Source of the DNA: an uncultured Mycobacterium sp.
GTDB taxonomy: Bacteria > Actinomycetota > Actinomycetes > Mycobacteriales > Mycobacteriaceae
DNA length: 64,000 nucleotides
Direction: 5' to 3'
Assembly: GCA_900078375.1 (NCBI GenBank)
Contig: FLQS01000020.1
Location: 29,807-93,806, forward strand
Part shown: positions 26,778 to 35,323 of the stretch, in pieces
How positions within the stretch are numbered: the stretch's first letter is position 1
Layout of the letters: each line of letters opens with the position of its first letter
The notes under the pieces: generated by a model
Seen by the model: only the letters and a program-made list of their open reading frames with translations
What the model was told of the DNA's origin: nothing
Database searches by the model: none
Program-made: the position numbers and the translations under genes

Positions 26778-27080
26778 GTGACCAAATTTCTCACCAAGAT
26801 CGTGGCCTGGATCAAAGCCGGCTACCCCGATGGAGTTCCGCACCCCGACCACGTGCCGCTGTTCGCCCTGCTCCGCAGGCGATTGAGCGAGGACGAGGTC
26901 ATCGCGGTCGCCCAGGCACTGGTGGAACGCGGGGCCTTCGACCACACCGACATCGGGGTACTGATCACCGAGATCACCGACGCGCTGCCCACCCCCGAGG
27001 ACATCGATCGGATTCACGACAAGCTGGCCGCTTTCGGCTGGCCGCTGGATGATCCGCGAGACAGTGAGGACATCGAATAA
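26778..27080 (+). CDS. DUF3349 protein, copy 2
   Basis: A 100-residue acidic helical protein of the DUF3349 family (WIKAGYPDGVPHPDHVPLFALLRRRLSEDEV at 11-41; GWPLDDPRDSEDIE at the end). The GTG was chosen because an AGGGAGA ribosome binding site lies 8 nt upstream and the length matches Rv0543c. It is divergent from pitA and directly upstream of menE, whose probable N-terminus overlaps or nearly abuts its stop codon. Related to the copy at 24.6 kb. Function unknown. Confidence 0.83.
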   Translation: MTKFLTKIVAWIKAGYPDGVPHPDHVPLFALLRRRLSEDEVIAVAQALVERGAFDHTDIGVLITEITDALPTPEDIDRIHDKLAAFGWPLDDPRDSEDIE

Positions 27081-27130
27081 CCACTCTGCGAGCGCTCGCC
27101 ATCCCGCCCGGCCCGTCGGCGCAGTCGCTG

Positions 27131-28276
27131 ATGGCCGCCTTGGCTGGCGTGCTCGACGGACGCGATGCGCCCCTGGTACCCATCCCCGCCGGCGACCTCC
27201 GTGAAAGCGAATTGCTGACCACGTCGCTGCGGGTCGGTGAGGAAATCGACGACGACGTCGCACTGGTGGTGTCGACGTCGGGCACCACCGGCACACCCAA
27301 GGGTGCGATGCTCACGCCCGCGGCGCTGATCGCCAGCGCCGCGGCCACCCATGACCGCCTCGGCGGCCCGGGCAACTGGCTACTGGCGCTGCCGACCCAC
27401 CACATCGCCGGGATACAGGTATTGGTGCGCAGCCTGCAGGCCGGCACCGTGCCGGTCGAGCTGGACATCTCCGCGGGCTTCGATGCCACCGAATTACCAA
27501 CGGCCATCGCGCAACTCGGGTCCGGCCGCCGCTATACGTCACTGGTCGCCACTCAGCTCGCCAAGGTTCTGCTCGACCCCGAGGCCACCGCGGCGCTGGC
27601 CGAACTCGACGCGGTGCTGCTCGGCGGGGGCCCAGCGCCGCGGCCGGTTCTGGCGGGAGCGGCGGCCGCCGGTATCGCCGTGGTGCGAACGTACGGCTCC
27701 AGCGAAACGGCAGGCGGCTGCGTCTACGACGGTGTGCCGCTGGACGGGGTGGCGATTCGACTCGACGGCGGCGCCGAGCCGAACGAGGGGCGCATCGTCA
27801 TCGGCGGGCCGACGCTGGCCATCGGCTACCGCAACCGGCCCGATCCGGATCCGTTCGACGAACCCGGCTGGTTTCGCACCGACGACCTCGGCGTTCTCGA
27901 TGAGGCCGGCAACCTGACGGTGCTCGGCCGGGTCGACGAAGCGATCAGCACCGGCGGACTGACGGTGATGCCCGCGCCGGTGGAAACGGTGCTCTCACGC
28001 CACCCTGCGATCGCCGACTGCGCGGTGTTCGGCCTGGAGGACGATCGGCTCGGCGAGCGGGTGGCCGCCGCAGTGGTGCTTATCACCGGTGCGATAGAGC
28101 CGACACTCGAAGAAATCCGGGCGTACCTGTCACAGTCGCTGGATTCGACGGCCACACCCCGTGAACTGCACATTGTCGACGAGCTGCCCCGCCGCGGCAT
28201 CGGCAAGCTGGACCGCCGCGCGCTGCGCGAGCGGTTTGCCAACGGCGGCGACCTCCCCGGCGGCTACGGCTGGTGA
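27131..28276 (+). CDS. menE: o-Succinylbenzoate-CoA ligase MenE
   Basis: A short ANL-superfamily ligase (381 residues as called) that adenylates o-succinylbenzoate and forms its CoA ester. Motifs: STSGTTGTPKGAML near 55-68, RTYGSSETAGG for the acyl pocket, GWFRTDDLG, and GIGKLDRRAL with the C-terminal lysine. It resembles M. tuberculosis MenE throughout. Coding sequence appears to continue upstream of the chosen ATG (LRALAIPPGPSAQSL), but with no ATG, GTG or TTG before an in-frame stop at 27065; initiation at a rare codon near 27077-27086 is possible. It follows the DUF3349 gene. Confidence 0.93.
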   Translation: MAALAGVLDGRDAPLVPIPAGDLRESELLTTSLRVGEEIDDDVALVVSTSGTTGTPKGAMLTPAALIASAAATHDRLGGPGNWLLALPTHHIAGIQVLVRSLQAGTVPVELDISAGFDATELPTAIAQLGSGRRYTSLVATQLAKVLLDPEATAALAELDAVLLGGGPAPRPVLAGAAAAGIAVVRTYGSSETAGGCVYDGVPLDGVAIRLDGGAEPNEGRIVIGGPTLAIGYRNRPDPDPFDEPGWFRTDDLGVLDEAGNLTVLGRVDEAISTGGLTVMPAPVETVLSRHPAIADCAVFGLEDDRLGERVAAAVVLITGAIEPTLEEIRAYLSQSLDSTATPRELHIVDELPRRGIGKLDRRALRERFANGGDLPGGYGW

Positions 28277-28313
28277 ACAATGGTGTGCATCGCCACTTAG
28301 AGGGAGCAACATC

Positions 28314-29186
28314 ATGGACGAGCTGAAGTATCTCGACCTGCACGGCAACCGGGTGGCCTACCTGGACGAAGGCCAAGGCGACGAAGTGATCCTGCTGTTG
28401 CACGGCATGGCAGGCAGCTCACAGACCTGGCGCTCGGTGTTGCGTCCGTTGTCACGCAAGTACCGGGTGATCGCCCCCGACCTGCTCGGCCACGGCAGCT
28501 CGGCCAAACCACGCAGCGACTACTCGCTGGGTGCGTTCGCCGTGTCGCTGCGTGACCTCCTCGACGAACTCGGGGTCACACACGCCACCGTCGTGGGCCA
28601 GTCGCTGGGCGGTGGGATCGCGATGCAGTTCGTCTACCAGCACCCCGATTACTGCCGGCGGCTGATCCTGATGAACAGCGGCGGCCTGGGGCCGGACGTC
28701 GGCTGGACGTTGCGACTGCTCTCCGCGCCCGGAGCCGAGCTGATCATGCCGCTCATCGCGCCCCGACCGGTGCTGACCGCCGGCGAGCGGGTGCGGTCGT
28801 TGTTCGGCAAGCTGGGCATTACCTCGCCGCGTGGCTCGGAGATCTGGAACGCCTACAGTTCCTTCGCCGATGCCGAGACACGGCAGGCGTTCCTGCGCAC
28901 GCTGCGCTCGGTGGTCGACTACCGCGGGCAGGCCGTCAGCGCGTTGAACCGGCTGAACGTCGCCAATGTGCCGGTCATGGTGATCTGGGGCGATCAGGAC
29001 GCCATCATTCCCGTCGAGCACGCGTATGCCGCGTACGAGGCGCGGCCCGACGTCCGGCTCGAGGTCTTGGCTGGCGTCGGGCACTTCCCGCAGGTTGAGC
29101 GGCCCACTGAAGTGGTCGATCTGATCGACGACTTCATCTCCACCACCACCGGTGCCGATATCGAGCAGCCCGCCACCCAGGCGTGA
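28314..29186 (+). CDS. Alpha/beta hydrolase
   Basis: A 290-residue alpha/beta hydrolase. [10 protein letters not shown] gives the oxyanion loop, GQSLGG (about residues 97-102) the nucleophile serine, [10 protein letters not shown] the acid and GVGHFPQVE the histidine. The pattern fits esterases, C-C hydrolases or epoxide-hydrolase relatives; substrate unknown. AGGGAG lies 8 nt before the ATG. It is 37 bp downstream of menE and its stop codon overlaps the next start (GTGA), so the two downstream genes are coupled. Confidence 0.82.
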   Translation: MDELKYLDLHGNRVAYLDEGQGDEVILLLHGMAGSSQTWRSVLRPLSRKYRVIAPDLLGHGSSAKPRSDYSLGAFAVSLRDLLDELGVTHATVVGQSLGGGIAMQFVYQHPDYCRRLILMNSGGLGPDVGWTLRLLSAPGAELIMPLIAPRPVLTAGERVRSLFGKLGITSPRGSEIWNAYSSFADAETRQAFLRTLRSVVDYRGQAVSALNRLNVANVPVMVIWGDQDAIIPVEHAYAAYEARPDVRLEVLAGVGHFPQVERPTEVVDLIDDFISTTTGADIEQPATQA

Positions 29187-29584
29187 CCGCTCCCGCCGAT
29201 CGCTTCGCTGCCGCGAAGGTCGCCAGGCTGGCGACTGTCACTCCCGACGGTCCCCCACACCTGGTGCCGATCGTGTTCGCGGTGGCCGAGTCGACCGTGT
29301 ACACCGCGGTGGACGGCAAGCCGAAGACCACCCAACGCCTGCGGCGGCTGGCCAATATCGAGGCCAACCCCCGCGTGAGCATCCTGGTCGACCATTACGA
29401 CGACGACTGGTCACAGCTGTGGTGGGTGCGGGCGGACGGAATCGCGGAGATTCACCACGACGGTTCGGTGTGCGAGCGCGGCCATGAGCTGCTGCGCGCG
29501 AAATATCCGCAATATCAGCACGTTCCGCTGGACGGTGCGGTGATTGCAGTGGAGGTCGATCAGTGGTCGTCCTGGGACGGTTGA
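29183..29584 (+). CDS. PPOX-class F420-dependent oxidoreductase (TIGR03668)
   Basis: A 133-residue split-beta-barrel flavin/deazaflavin protein of the pyridoxamine oxidase superfamily, Rv0121c-like. The cofactor segments [19 protein letters not shown] and [28 protein letters not shown] are typical. It probably uses F420 to reduce an unknown substrate. The GTG start overlaps the hydrolase stop codon, so it is probably translated together with it. Confidence 0.83.
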   Translation: MTAPADRFAAAKVARLATVTPDGPPHLVPIVFAVAESTVYTAVDGKPKTTQRLRRLANIEANPRVSILVDHYDDDWSQLWWVRADGIAEIHHDGSVCERGHELLRAKYPQYQHVPLDGAVIAVEVDQWSSWDG

Positions 29585-29699
29585 GCTTGCCACTGCGCGC
29601 TCACGGCGCCGAAATCGACGTGGTGGCTGCGAATTCCGCAACAGCACAACCCTGGTGTCGATCTCGCGCACGCGCGGCCCGCCCGTACGCTGGATAGTT

Positions 29700-31055
29700 G
29701 TGAGCATCGGTCGCAAGGAGGCGGTCGCGGTATCCGTCGGCGTGCTACTGGTGGCCGCTGCATTCGTCGTTCCGCACCTGCATCTGGGCATCGTCACTCC
29801 GCTGATCAACAGCACGCCGGAACAGATCAAGAGCTTCGCCGACACCGCGCCGATCTTCGGCTGGTGGAACGCTCACGTTGGCTGGGGCACGATTCCGGCG
29901 ATCCTGATCGGCACGGCGGCTGTGGTGTGGGGCGCCTCGATCGCGACGCGGCTGCCCTGGCGGTCGCTGACGTGGGTGGTGTGGGCGACCTCGTTGTCGT
30001 GGGCGTTCGCGCTGGCGATGATCGACGGCTGGCAACGCGGCTTCGCCGGCCGGCTCACCGCCCGCCACGAATACCTGCGCCAGGTGCCGACAATCACCGA
30101 CATCCCGGAGGCCGTCCGCACGTTCTCCAGCCGAATTCTTGATTTCCAGCCGAATTCGTGGATCACCCACGTATCCGGCCATCCGCCCGGAGCATTGTTG
30201 ACGTTCGTCTGGCTGGACCGCATCGGGCTCGGCGGTGGCGCGTGGGCCGGTCTGTGGTGCCTGTTGTTCGGGTCGTCTGCCGCTGCCGCGATCCTGGTGG
30301 CCGTTCGGGCCCTCAGCGGTGAAGAGACTGCCCGACTGGTGGCGCCGTTCGTCGCCGTCGCACCGACCGCGATCTGGATCGCGGTGTCGGCCGACGGGTA
30401 CTTCGCCGGTGTGGCGGCATGGGGTATTGCTTTGCTGGCCTTGGCGGTTCGCCGAACCGTGCGCTGGCCAGCACTGGCCGGCATAGCCGCCGGACTGGTG
30501 TTGGGCTGGGCGATCTTCCTCAACTACGGACTGGCGCTGATGGCCGTTCCCGCGGTGGCAGTGCTGATCTGCGCGGCGTCCTGGCGGATCGCGGCTCGTA
30601 CGCTGGTTACCGCCGTGCTGGGCGCACTGGCGGTGGTCGGGGCGTTCGCCATCGCAGGATTCTGGTGGTTCGACGGATACACCCTTGTGCAGCAGCGCTA
30701 TTGGCAAGGTATCGCATTGAATCGGCCGTTCCAGTATTGGAGCTGGGCCAACCTTGCCTCGGTGGTATGTGCGATTGGGTTGGGCAGCGTCGCCGGCGTG
30801 GGCCGGGTGTTCGACATCGCGGCGATCAGGGCGCGCTCCGGGCTGCACCTGCTGGTCCTCGCCGCGCTGACGGCCATCCTGTTCGCCGACCTGTCGATGC
30901 TGTCCAAAGCCGAGACGGAACGGATCTGGTTACCGTTCGAGGTCTGGCTCACCGCCGCCGGCGCCCTGCTGCCCGTCCGGGCCCAACGATGGTGGTTGAG
31001 CCTTAACGTGATCGGCGCCCTGGTGCTCAACCACGTCATCCTCACGAACTGGTAG
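29700..31055 (+). CDS. Multi-spanning membrane protein, Rv0541c-type (GT-C-like)
   Basis: A 451-residue integral membrane protein with about ten hydrophobic helices, equivalent to Rv0541c. A large periplasmic loop after helix 3 has DGWQRGFAGRLTARHEYLRQVP and WITHVSGHPPGA; this layout resembles GT-C glycosyltransferases that use polyprenyl-phosphate sugars, but no catalytic motif can be named with confidence. The GTG was chosen because the hydrophobic core starts soon after, and a TACGCT hexamer lies 8 nt upstream (possible leaderless start). The 3' end overlaps the convergent membrane gene by 126 bp. Confidence 0.72.
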   Translation: MSIGRKEAVAVSVGVLLVAAAFVVPHLHLGIVTPLINSTPEQIKSFADTAPIFGWWNAHVGWGTIPAILIGTAAVVWGASIATRLPWRSLTWVVWATSLSWAFALAMIDGWQRGFAGRLTARHEYLRQVPTITDIPEAVRTFSSRILDFQPNSWITHVSGHPPGALLTFVWLDRIGLGGGAWAGLWCLLFGSSAAAAILVAVRALSGEETARLVAPFVAVAPTAIWIAVSADGYFAGVAAWGIALLALAVRRTVRWPALAGIAAGLVLGWAIFLNYGLALMAVPAVAVLICAASWRIAARTLVTAVLGALAVVGAFAIAGFWWFDGYTLVQQRYWQGIALNRPFQYWSWANLASVVCAIGLGSVAGVGRVFDIAAIRARSGLHLLVLAALTAILFADLSMLSKAETERIWLPFEVWLTAAGALLPVRAQRWWLSLNVIGALVLNHVILTNW

Positions 31056-31448
31056 CACCCGGTCGCCGACCAGATAGAGCAGCGCGGCACCCCACACGAC
31101 GGCCAGCGCGATCCAGAAACCGGCCTCGTAGTCACGGTCCAGCACCGTGAGGTTGTCCAGATGCAGTCCCGGCTTGTCGTAGACCGGAATCGCCAGCAGT
31201 ACCAGAACGACAGTCAGCAGCGCGGCCACCAGCACCGGCGTCCACCATTTGCTCGGAAGGAGCCGCCGTCCGGCGAAGCCGAGGGCCAGGCATACCGGCG
31301 CGAACACCGCGTCGTGCAGCAGCACCCCGATCAGCGCCCAGACCACGATGCGAACGATGACGTCGGGTGAGTTGTCCGCCACCAGCACTACCCCGTAGGC
31401 GCCAACCGCCAGTCCGAGAGCGACCAGGAACAGTCTTGTCGACGTCAC
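30930..31448 (-). CDS. Small integral membrane protein, last gene of molybdopterin operon
   Basis: A 172-residue protein with four membrane helices (about 5-25, 32-58, 70-90 and 113-132) and a hydrophilic C-terminus. The GTG start overlaps the stop codon of the molybdopterin oxidoreductase gene (GTGA), so it is almost certainly part of that operon and may be an accessory subunit. The last 40 residues lie opposite the Rv0541c-type gene and are low-complexity, so the true protein may be shorter in function. No family recognised. Confidence 0.66.
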   Translation of the reverse strand: MTSTRLFLVALGLAVGAYGVVLVADNSPDVIVRIVVWALIGVLLHDAVFAPVCLALGFAGRRLLPSKWWTPVLVAALLTVVLVLLAIPVYDKPGLHLDNLTVLDRDYEAGFWIALAVVWGAALLYLVGDRVLPVREDDVVEHQGADHVKAQPPSLGPDGQQGAGGGEPDLER

Positions 31449-32548
31449 GGCACCACCTCGATTTTGGACAGCCATTTTGTCTGCAGCACACCGGGTCTCG
31501 TCGGCGCGATCAGCCTACATGGGTAGCCGTGGTCGAGGTCCAGGGTTTGACCGTTGAGTTTCAGCGCGATCAGCGTCTGCGAATCCCTGGTGTGACGGGC
31601 CGGCAGTACGGTCCGGGAGTACGGCCCGGGTGGTTCCAGTGAGATCATCCGGACATCGGAATCCGGCTCGCCGCCGACCTCTTTGACCAGATCGGCCAGC
31701 ACAATCCCGGTCCAGTCGGCGGTCGCGCTCCAGCCCTCGACGCACGCGATGGGCAGCCGGTGGGTGGTTTGGGGCATCGCCGCCAGCTCGTCGAGGGTGA
31801 ACGCTTTGGTGGTGGAGCCGTTGACGACGGTGAGCCGGTAATCGGGTGCACGCGCGCTGCCCAGCACGCCCGCGGCGAACGCAGACCGGTTCACCGGAAC
31901 ACCCTGAGGTCCGTCGCCTGACCGTGGCGCCAGCAACGAGACCTTGCGCAACCACGGAATCGTCTGCCCGGCAGTCACTATCGTTGCGACACCAACAGTC
32001 AGCCCGGTGCCGACCAGCACCGCACGCCTACTGGGACCCTCGCGCGGTTCACCGGTCGGGCTCTCCTCGAGAGGCTCGCCGAGAGCCCGGCGGATCACCG
32101 GCAATTTCACCCCGATATGCACGATCACCGCGCCTGCTGCCACGTACGCCATCGCATAGTGGCTGGTGGTGAAGAAGAACTTGAACGCATACCACTGCGC
32201 GATGTTCATCACTCCGGTGGAGAGCTGAAAGATCATGGCGCCCACCAGAACCAGGATCGACGCCCGCTCGATCTGACGGGTCAGCCCGCCGATGATGGGC
32301 CGTTCGAACAGCTTGGGGTAGACCGACCACAGTTTGACGAGCAGCAGCGGAATCGCGGCGATGCCCGAGATCACGTGCAGACCCTGCGTCACCTGGTACA
32401 GCCAGACAGGACGGGTCGGCCAGAAGAACCACGGCTGAGGATGCTGGATGAAGTGGCTGATCAAACCCGTGGCGAAGCAGACGGCCACCGCAACACCGAG
32501 GGCGACCCCGACCCGGGCCGTCACCGCCGTACCACGCAAGGAAGCCAT
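31445..32548 (-). CDS. Cytochrome b561-like/molybdopterin-binding oxidoreductase fusion
   Basis: A 367-residue two-part protein. The N-terminal half has four membrane helices (about 12-32, 48-70, 94-116, 130-148) with possible haem ligands His32, His58, His130 and His144, as in b-type cytochromes. A fifth hydrophobic segment (176-198) leads to an exported molybdopterin-binding domain of the sulfite oxidase/YedY fold, with the Mo-ligand cysteine probably Cys269 in LPIACVEGWS. Electrons would pass from quinol through haem to Mo or back. An AGGGA ribosome binding site precedes the ATG; a GTG 8 codons upstream overlaps the methyltransferase stop. Substrate unknown. Confidence 0.75.
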   Translation of the reverse strand: MASLRGTAVTARVGVALGVAVAVCFATGLISHFIQHPQPWFFWPTRPVWLYQVTQGLHVISGIAAIPLLLVKLWSVYPKLFERPIIGGLTRQIERASILVLVGAMIFQLSTGVMNIAQWYAFKFFFTTSHYAMAYVAAGAVIVHIGVKLPVIRRALGEPLEESPTGEPREGPSRRAVLVGTGLTVGVATIVTAGQTIPWLRKVSLLAPRSGDGPQGVPVNRSAFAAGVLGSARAPDYRLTVVNGSTTKAFTLDELAAMPQTTHRLPIACVEGWSATADWTGIVLADLVKEVGGEPDSDVRMISLEPPGPYSRTVLPARHTRDSQTLIALKLNGQTLDLDHGYPCRLIAPTRPGVLQTKWLSKIEVVP

Positions 32549-32568
32549 AGATTTCCCTATCTGCGGCG

Positions 32569-33198
32569 TCACGCCAGCGTGAGTGTAGCCACGACGCGCT
32601 GGCCGATCGGGTGAAACCCGACCAACGCCAGACCAACCTCCGCGGCCAGTGCGGCCGCGCAATCGACACCCACCGAGGCCCACCTGAACCAGGGCCCGAC
32701 AGTGCGGGAGGACTCCAACCGAACCCAGCTGGTCCGCACTCCCGCCGTGCTCGGGTCGAATTCGGCGACACAGTGACCACCCACCCGCAACAGCTCCCTG
32801 GCCCGCCGCAGGATCCGGCGCGGATCGCCGGATAAACCAACGTTGCCGTCCGCCAGCAGCACCGTCTGCCAACGACCGGTGCCGGGCAGCGGCTCGAACA
32901 CATCACGCAACAGCGCAGGGGCGCCGCTGCGCCGGGCGAGGCGTACCGCCGTCGCCGACTGATCGACCCCGAGGGCCGGAATACCGCGCTGGATCAGGTG
33001 CGCCACCAATCGCCCTGGGCCACAGCCTAAGTCGATCGTCGGCCCGTCGCACAGTGCCACCACACCCGCATCGAACACGGTGTCGGCACCGTGACCACCC
33101 AGCCAACTGCGCACCGGAAGACGATGCACCCGGCCGTCGTCGTGACGCAGCCAACACTGCTCACCGGTCAGCGCCCGGTCGTAGAGCTGTCCCAACAT
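32569..33198 (-). CDS. SAM-dependent methyltransferase (class I)
   Basis: A 209-residue class I methyltransferase with motif I TIDLGCGPGRL at about 54-64 and the motif-II acidic residue in GVDQSATAV. The N-terminal 50 residues (GEQCWLRHDDGRVHRLPVRSW) are unusual and might bind the substrate. It lies one base after the DUF2064 gene and overlaps the start of the oxidoreductase gene, so it is part of the same five-gene operon. Methyl acceptor unknown. Confidence 0.78.
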   Translation of the reverse strand: MLGQLYDRALTGEQCWLRHDDGRVHRLPVRSWLGGHGADTVFDAGVVALCDGPTIDLGCGPGRLVAHLIQRGIPALGVDQSATAVRLARRSGAPALLRDVFEPLPGTGRWQTVLLADGNVGLSGDPRRILRRARELLRVGGHCVAEFDPSTAGVRTSWVRLESSRTVGPWFRWASVGVDCAAALAAEVGLALVGFHPIGQRVVATLTLA

Positions 33199-33199
33199 G

Positions 33200-33874
33200 T
33201 CATATCCCTTGGGTGACTTGTGCGAACCGGCTTGATACCGAACACGCCGCGCGGACCGGCGGAATGTCGTCGACGGTGTCGACGTCGTGCAGTTCTTGAA
33301 CGAGGCTCACGGAAATGCCGGTGTGCTTCAACGCCGCAAGCGTTACAACACCGGTGTCGGCTTGCGACATGGGCACGTCGCGCACACAGTCTGCGGTGGC
33401 GGCGTCGGTAACGCCGAGCACCCACCAACCACCGTCACGCGCCATTCCGAGCAGGGCCGGCACAGTCAGCAGCTGACGGGCACAGTCGGCGAGCAGGTCG
33501 GGACGCACCTGCGGGGTGTCCATCCCGATCTGCAACACGGGCTGGTGGCCGGTCGCCGCGGCGTCGGTATGCGCGTTGGCCAGGCGATCGGCGAAGCCGT
33601 CGCCGCGTTGCCCGATGACGGTGAAGGTGGCAAGCCGGTCGCTGATCTCGGCGGCCCGGCAGGCCCGGCTGAGGTCTCCGGTCATCGCGACCACTCGATG
33701 TGTCACCGGGGTCGCGGCTGTCGCGTCGAGCGTGTCCAGCAAGGCCGCGGCGGCGATCTCGGCGGCGGCCCGCTCCCCCAGCGTGGCGGCCAACCGGGTC
33801 TTGGCCAGCCCGGGCACCGGAGCCTTGGCCACCACGAGCACGGTGACCGGTATCGGTTCCGGACTCGGTGTCAC
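33200..33874 (-). CDS. DUF2064 nucleotidyl/glycosyltransferase-like protein (Rv0540-type)
   Basis: A 224-residue GT-A-like protein of the DUF2064 group, related to CofC and MobA nucleotidyltransferases. The N-terminal motif VVAKAPVPGLAKTRLAATLG binds the nucleotide in this superfamily; the aspartate of IGMDTPQVRPDLL and the DGGWWVLGV loop are also characteristic. In M. tuberculosis Rv0540 follows the GT2 gene Rv0539 as here. The GTG overlaps the stop codon of the glycosyltransferase gene (GTGA). Its donor and acceptor are unknown. Confidence 0.78.
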   Translation of the reverse strand: MTPSPEPIPVTVLVVAKAPVPGLAKTRLAATLGERAAAEIAAAALLDTLDATAATPVTHRVVAMTGDLSRACRAAEISDRLATFTVIGQRGDGFADRLANAHTDAAATGHQPVLQIGMDTPQVRPDLLADCARQLLTVPALLGMARDGGWWVLGVTDAATADCVRDVPMSQADTGVVTLAALKHTGISVSLVQELHDVDTVDDIPPVRAACSVSSRFAQVTQGI

Positions 33875-34527
33875 GAGATGACCTTCCAGAAATCGACGGC
33901 GGCGGTGAGGCTTCCCCGCACCGACCCGCTGACTTTCGACTTGCCGCCGGTACGCGGGCCGTAGTCGACGTCGACCTCCACCACTCGCCATCCCGCCGCG
34001 GCGGCGCGGACCAATAATTCGAGCGGATACCCGGAACGGCGGTCGGTCACTCCGAGCGTCAGCAAAGCGTCACGATTGGCCACCCGCATCGGCGCGATGT
34101 CGTGCACCGCAACTCGGTGCCGGGTGCGCAGCCGCCAGCACACCGCCGCGGTTCCCAACCGCGCATGCCACGGCCATTTCAGGCCCCGCACCGGCCGACG
34201 GCGACCGGTGACCATGTCGGCGCCGCGCTCCAGCTCAGCGACCAACCGCGGCAGATCCGCCGGATCCAGCGAGCCGTCGCCGTCGAGCACCGCGACGATC
34301 GGCGTCCCGGCAGCCACTATCCCTGCGTGCACGGCGGACCCGTAGCCGGGACGGGGTTCACCGACCACGTCGGCACCGTGCCGCCGGGCGATCTCGGCGG
34401 TGCCATCGGTGCTGTTGTTGTCGACGACCAGAGCGCGATAACCAGCCGGTATCGCAGCCAGCACGGCGGGCAGCGACTCCGCCTCGTTCAGGCAAGGGAG
34501 CACCACCGTGACCGGACACTCGGGCAT
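33871..34527 (-). CDS. Family 2 glycosyltransferase (Rv0539-type)
   Basis: A 218-residue GT-A fold enzyme like dolichyl-phosphate sugar synthases. It has VTVVLPCLNEAESLP at the N-terminus, the nucleotide-binding VVDNNSTDGT, the metal motif DGDGS and the acceptor region GRRRPVRGLKW. The product is probably a polyprenyl-phosphate sugar or a lipid-linked sugar used outside the membrane. The ATG was chosen for alignment with the first strand; longer starts run into the regulatory gap. It heads the five-gene operon. Confidence 0.83.
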   Translation of the reverse strand: MPECPVTVVLPCLNEAESLPAVLAAIPAGYRALVVDNNSTDGTAEIARRHGADVVGEPRPGYGSAVHAGIVAAGTPIVAVLDGDGSLDPADLPRLVAELERGADMVTGRRRPVRGLKWPWHARLGTAAVCWRLRTRHRVAVHDIAPMRVANRDALLTLGVTDRRSGYPLELLVRAAAAGWRVVEVDVDYGPRTGGKSKVSGSVRGSLTAAVDFWKVIS

Positions 34528-34561
34528 AGCGCCCAACCTAATCCGGATGAGCGCACGGGTG

Positions 34562-34580
34562 AATGACAAAACAATGACAA
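34562..34580. promoter_or_regulatory. 11-bp-spaced direct repeat upstream of response regulator
   Basis: AATGACAA occurs twice (34562-34569 and 34573-34580), 11 bp apart. OmpR/PhoB-class regulators commonly bind direct repeats with this spacing, so it may be an autoregulatory site. It lies in the gap between the divergent glycosyltransferase operon and the two-component genes. Confidence 0.5.
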
Positions 34581-34606
34581 CGACGCAGGTAGCGGACGGT
34601 GTTCGT

Positions 34607-34612
34607 TAACCT
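34607..34612 (+). promoter_or_regulatory. -10 hexamer for leaderless response regulator
   Basis: TAACCT ends 6 nt before the ATG of the response regulator, without a ribosome binding site between. Confidence 0.45.
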
Positions 34613-34618
34613 TCATCT

Positions 34619-35323
34619 ATGCCGGCCCGGGTTCTCATCGCCGACGACGACACCGTCGTGCGTGATGTGGTGCGTCGATATTTGGAGCGGGATGGCCTGG
34701 AAGTCACGGTCGCAAGCGACGGCGGCGAGGCGCTGCGGGTGCTGAGCACCGAACGCATCGACGTGGCCGTGCTCGATGTCATGATGCCGGGGCCGGACGG
34801 CCTGTCGTTGTGCCGGACGCTGCGCGCAGGCGGCGACTTCAGCGTGCCGGTGATCCTGCTGACCGCGCTCGGCGAAGAGGACGATCGCATCGCTGGGCTG
34901 GAGGCCGGCGCCGACGATTATGTGACCAAGCCGTTCAGCCCAAGGGAGCTGGCGCTGCGGGTGCGTTCGGTGTTGCGGCGGGCGCCGTCACCGGCGGCAC
35001 CACTGCCGCTGGAGATCACCGTGGACGGTCTGACGGTGTCGACCGCGGCGCGGGCAGTTCACGTCGCGGGCAAGCCAGTCGGGTTGACCAGCCGCGAATT
35101 CGATCTGCTGCTGTTCTTCCTCACTCACACCGACACGGTGTTCTCCCGCGAGCAGTTGCTACAGCTGGTGTGGCACTGGGAATTCGGCGACTTGTCGACG
35201 GTCACGGTCCACGTGAAACGGCTGCGGTCCAAGCTCGGCGAGCACCACCATCTGCAAACGGTCTGGGGACGTGGCTATCTGTGGCGCTCGGCGGCCGGCG
35301 GCGGTGACCGTGCCACCGCTTGA
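34619..35323 (+). CDS. OmpR-family response regulator
   Basis: A 234-residue response regulator. The receiver domain (1-120) has the acidic pocket ADDD (8-11), the phosphorylated aspartate Asp53 in VAVLDVMMPGPDG, Thr in LLTALGEE and Lys in DDYVTKPF. The C-terminal winged helix (130-225) ends with the typical VTVHVKRLRSKLG and GRGYLW. Its gene overlaps the histidine kinase gene by 20 bp. The upstream direct repeat suggests autoregulation. Signal and regulon unknown; I cannot map it to a named mycobacterial system. Confidence 0.92.
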   Translation: MPARVLIADDDTVVRDVVRRYLERDGLEVTVASDGGEALRVLSTERIDVAVLDVMMPGPDGLSLCRTLRAGGDFSVPVILLTALGEEDDRIAGLEAGADDYVTKPFSPRELALRVRSVLRRAPSPAAPLPLEITVDGLTVSTAARAVHVAGKPVGLTSREFDLLLFFLTHTDTVFSREQLLQLVWHWEFGDLSTVTVHVKRLRSKLGEHHHLQTVWGRGYLWRSAAGGGDRATA

